From Tatumella ptyseos ATCC 33301 (GTDB lineage Bacteria > Pseudomonadota > Gammaproteobacteria > Enterobacterales > Enterobacteriaceae): a DNA stretch of 36,100 nt. The DNA is taken from contig NZ_JMPR01000053.1 in assembly GCF_000735525.1 (NCBI RefSeq), positions 1-36,100 of the forward strand, in the 5' to 3' direction. The notes below the pieces were generated by a model, which was not told the origin of the DNA, did not search any database, and saw only the letters and a program-made list of their open reading frames with translations. Positions 34,282 through 36,100 of the stretch are shown here, piece by piece. Both the position numbers and the translations under genes were made by a program. The stretch's first letter is position 1, and each line of letters opens with the position of its first letter.

Positions 34282-34318
34282 AGTGTTTATGAATTGACCA
34301 GTTTTCCCGGGTGCTGGC

Positions 34319-34333
34319 GAGGAGGCAATTATC
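34319..34333 (+). promoter_or_regulatory. Strong treF ribosome binding site implying a non-AUG start
   Basis: GAGGAGG (34319-34325) is followed by CAATTATC. The first in-frame ATG (34361) is 35 bases further on, too far for this site. Between the in-frame stop (34295-34297) and that ATG no ATG, GTG, TTG or CTG occurs in frame; ATT (34328) and ATC (34331) are the only near-cognate starts at suitable spacing. Confidence 0.55.
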
Positions 34334-35995
34334 ACTTCATTAAATAAACATCAGCAAACGATGGCGGAACTCCCGGAAGACGGGGACATCGGAATTCATG
34401 GCGATCCTTATGAGCTGTGGCTGGAGGGGATGGATGATTATGAACCCGAACCCGGGATCATCGAAGGTCTGCCTGCCGCCGATGCCCTGACACCTTCAGA
34501 TCGTTATCTGGAGCTATTTGAGCATGTGCAAAATGCACATATATTTCCGGACAGTAAGACCTTTGCCGACTGCTCTCCGAAAGGTGACCCGCTGGATATT
34601 CTCATCCTGTATCGCAAGCTGCGCCGGAGCGGGAAAAAGTTTGAACTTGCGGATTTTGTTGCAAAGCATTTTACCCCTCCCCCCGACCATGGTGTTTATC
34701 ACCACCAGCAGGCGGATAAGCCTATCTGTCAGCATATAGACGACCTCTGGCCGGTACTGGTCAGGGAACCCCGTCAGCATCAGCCATTTTCATCGTTACT
34801 GCCTTTACCCAAACCTTATCTTGTTCCCGGCGGACGTTTTGGTGAGGTTTATTACTGGGATTCCTATTTTACAATGCTGGGTTTACCCGAAAGCGGCAGA
34901 ACCGATCTGCTCAGGGATATGGCCGATAACTTCGCCTGGCTGATTGAGCATTATGGTCATATCCCTAACGGGAACCGGACTTATTATCTGAGCCGCTCAC
35001 ATCCGCCGGTATTTTCGCTAATGGTCGAATTATTTGAAGAAGCAGGACTGCCCGGCAGTAGTCACTATCTGCAGCATTTAATTCGCGAGCATGAATACTG
35101 GATGGACGGTGCCGGCTCCCTTCTGCCACAGCAGGCTTACCGGCATGTGGTACGGATGCCCGACGGTTCGCTACTGAACCGTTACTGGGACGACAGGGAT
35201 ACACCTCGGGATGAGGCCTGGCGGGAAGATATAGCCACAGCAAAATATTCAGGTCGTCCGCCTGGTGAGGTGTACCGGGATTTACGAGCCGGTGCGGCTT
35301 CCGGCTGGGATTACTCATCACGCTGGCTCAGAGACCCTGACCGGCTGGCAAGTATCCGTACCACACAGTTTATTCCCGTCGATTTGAATGCATTACTGTA
35401 TAAACTCGAAACGACAATCGTCCGTCTGGCGGAAAATGAAGGCGAAACACTCACCTCACGGACATGGCAGTTAAAAGCCGATGCCCGACGTAAAGCGATG
35501 GATCACTATCTGTGGGATGACGTGGATGGGGTTTATCGCGACTATGACTGGCGGCGGAGTACGTTTGGCTCCTTTTCAGCCGCGGCTGTTGTACCGTTGT
35601 TCACGGGTATAGCCAGTCCGGTTCAGGCGAAGCGAGTGTCGGCTGAGCTACGCAGATTATTGCTGACTGAGGGAGGACTGGTTTCATCGATGGTAAATAG
35701 CGGCGAGCAATGGGATAAACCCAATGGCTGGGCACCGCTGCAATGGATGGCGATTGAAGGACTGAATGCTTATGGTGAAACTGCACTCGCCCGCGAAATT
35801 GCGGTGAACTGGCTGAAAACCGTTACCCGTTTCTATTCGCTGCATCATAAGCTGGTTGAAAAATATGATATCAGCAGTGAGCATTCACAGCCCGGAGGGG
35901 GTGGTGAATATCCGTTGCAGGATGGTTTTGGCTGGACGAACGGTGTAACACGTAAACTGATGACGATGTATGGGCGTTTTCTGCCAAAGGGGTAA
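34331..35995 (+). CDS. treF: Cytoplasmic trehalase
   Basis: Glycoside hydrolase family 37 enzyme splitting cytosolic trehalose into two glucoses. Both signatures are present: [14 protein letters not shown] and [10 protein letters not shown]. The catalytic Asp is in [12 protein letters not shown] and the catalytic Glu in [14 protein letters not shown]. No signal peptide, so TreF rather than TreA. The first ATG is at 34361 (544 residues), but the ribosome binding site is placed for ATC 34331 or ATT 34328. Starting at 34331 gives 554 residues and exactly 24 residues before DPYEL, as in E. coli TreF, with MAEL aligning on DEL. The sigma-S-type promoter fits a stationary or osmotic role. Confidence 0.9.
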   Translation: MTSLNKHQQTMAELPEDGDIGIHGDPYELWLEGMDDYEPEPGIIEGLPAADALTPSDRYLELFEHVQNAHIFPDSKTFADCSPKGDPLDILILYRKLRRSGKKFELADFVAKHFTPPPDHGVYHHQQADKPICQHIDDLWPVLVREPRQHQPFSSLLPLPKPYLVPGGRFGEVYYWDSYFTMLGLPESGRTDLLRDMADNFAWLIEHYGHIPNGNRTYYLSRSHPPVFSLMVELFEEAGLPGSSHYLQHLIREHEYWMDGAGSLLPQQAYRHVVRMPDGSLLNRYWDDRDTPRDEAWREDIATAKYSGRPPGEVYRDLRAGAASGWDYSSRWLRDPDRLASIRTTQFIPVDLNALLYKLETTIVRLAENEGETLTSRTWQLKADARRKAMDHYLWDDVDGVYRDYDWRRSTFGSFSAAAVVPLFTGIASPVQAKRVSAELRRLLLTEGGLVSSMVNSGEQWDKPNGWAPLQWMAIEGLNAYGETALAREIAVNWLKTVTRFYSLHHKLVEKYDISSEHSQPGGGGEYPLQDGFGWTNGVTRKLMTMYGRFLPKG

Positions 35996-36029
35996 GGGGG
36001 CCGGGGGCAATCGGGAGAGTTTTCGTTAG

Positions 36030-36076
36030 CCGGTCTTCAGGTTTTAAACTCATCTGTTATTTTTATCTCAGACCGG
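36030..36076. repeat. Inverted repeat downstream of treF
   Basis: CCGGTCT (36030-36036) and AGACCGG (36070-36076) form perfect 7-bp arms with a 33-base AT-rich interior. They could act as a weak treF terminator; the right arm runs into the 23-base direct repeat. Confidence 0.35.
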
Positions 36077-36096
36077 TGAATATTCCGTTCGCTTTG
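36074..36096 (+). repeat. 23-base direct repeat, copy 2
   Basis: CGGTGAATATTCCGTTCGC followed by TTTG, 22 of 23 identical to 109-131. It lies about 80 bases past treF, at the window edge, so its full extent is not visible. Confidence 0.6.
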
Positions 36097-36100
36097 TAAT

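Noticed and set aside
33971-34297. 108-codon plus-strand ORF between yqjH and treF
   Set aside because: It overlaps the yqjH promoter, has no ribosome binding site at its first ATG, poor codon use and no recognisable domain. An internal ATG at 34019 has AGGA upstream but sits in a hairpin.
1-36100. Mobile elements, prophage, CRISPR arrays, tRNA or rRNA genes
   Set aside because: No transposase or integrase reading frame, no regularly spaced repeats and no tRNA-like clover-leaf were seen. The gene order is housekeeping throughout.

Overview
The window is about 36.1 kb of a chromosome from a gamma-proteobacterium of the order Enterobacterales. Every sizeable gene is recognisable, most at the same length as the Escherichia coli protein, and gene order largely follows the E. 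coli fbaA-to-speC segment (fbaA-pgk-epd, tktA, speB, speA, metK, galP, sprT, rsmE, gshB, yqgE, yqgF, yggR, yggS, yggT, rdgB, hemW, yggN, yggL, trmB, mutY, yggX, mltC, speC). Several E. coli neighbours are missing (loiP, endA, yggU, nupG) and the right end is rearranged. This fits an Erwiniaceae-type relative (Erwinia/Pantoea/Tatumella group) better than E. coli itself, but the genus is an inference.

Layout. Positions 209-3613 (minus) hold the glycolytic operon epd-pgk-fbaA. 3937-5928 is transketolase tktA. 6291-9855 (minus) has a YidB-like gene where E. coli has loiP, then agmatinase speB and arginine decarboxylase speA, each with its own signals. 9856-10677 is a long non-coding stretch with MetJ-type boxes, a compound inverted repeat and a small ORF with a perfect ribosome binding site. 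10678-17798 (plus) runs metK, galP (GalR-type and CRP-type operators), sprT, rsmE, gshB, yqgE, yqgF and a periplasmic chagasin-type protease inhibitor. 17852-18850 (minus) is the PilT-like ATPase yggR, head to head with yggS-yggT-rdgB-hemW (plus). 21934-23792 (minus) is yggN, yggL, trmB. 23955-26438 (plus) is mutY-yggX-mltC.

The right end starts with ornithine decarboxylase speC (minus), preceded by a 577-base leader rich in small ORFs and hairpins. Then come the MocR regulator yjiR and divergent yjiS, the acrylyl-CoA reductase acuI, a SelW-like Rdx protein, the YqjI/YqjH regulator/ferric-reductase pair (minus), and trehalase treF (plus) with a sigma-S-type promoter and an apparent non-AUG start.

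Functionally, metK, speA, speB and speC supply the methionine/polyamine branch; epd, pgk, fbaA and tktA belong to central sugar metabolism and the erythrose-4-phosphate/vitamin B6 branch; gshB, mutY, yggX and rdgB protect against oxidative and nucleotide damage. No tRNA, rRNA, CRISPR, insertion sequence or prophage is visible. The novelty lies mainly in leaders and start sites: the speC and speA leaders, the treF start, a probable leaderless sprT mRNA, and a YqjI regulator without its metal-binding extension.
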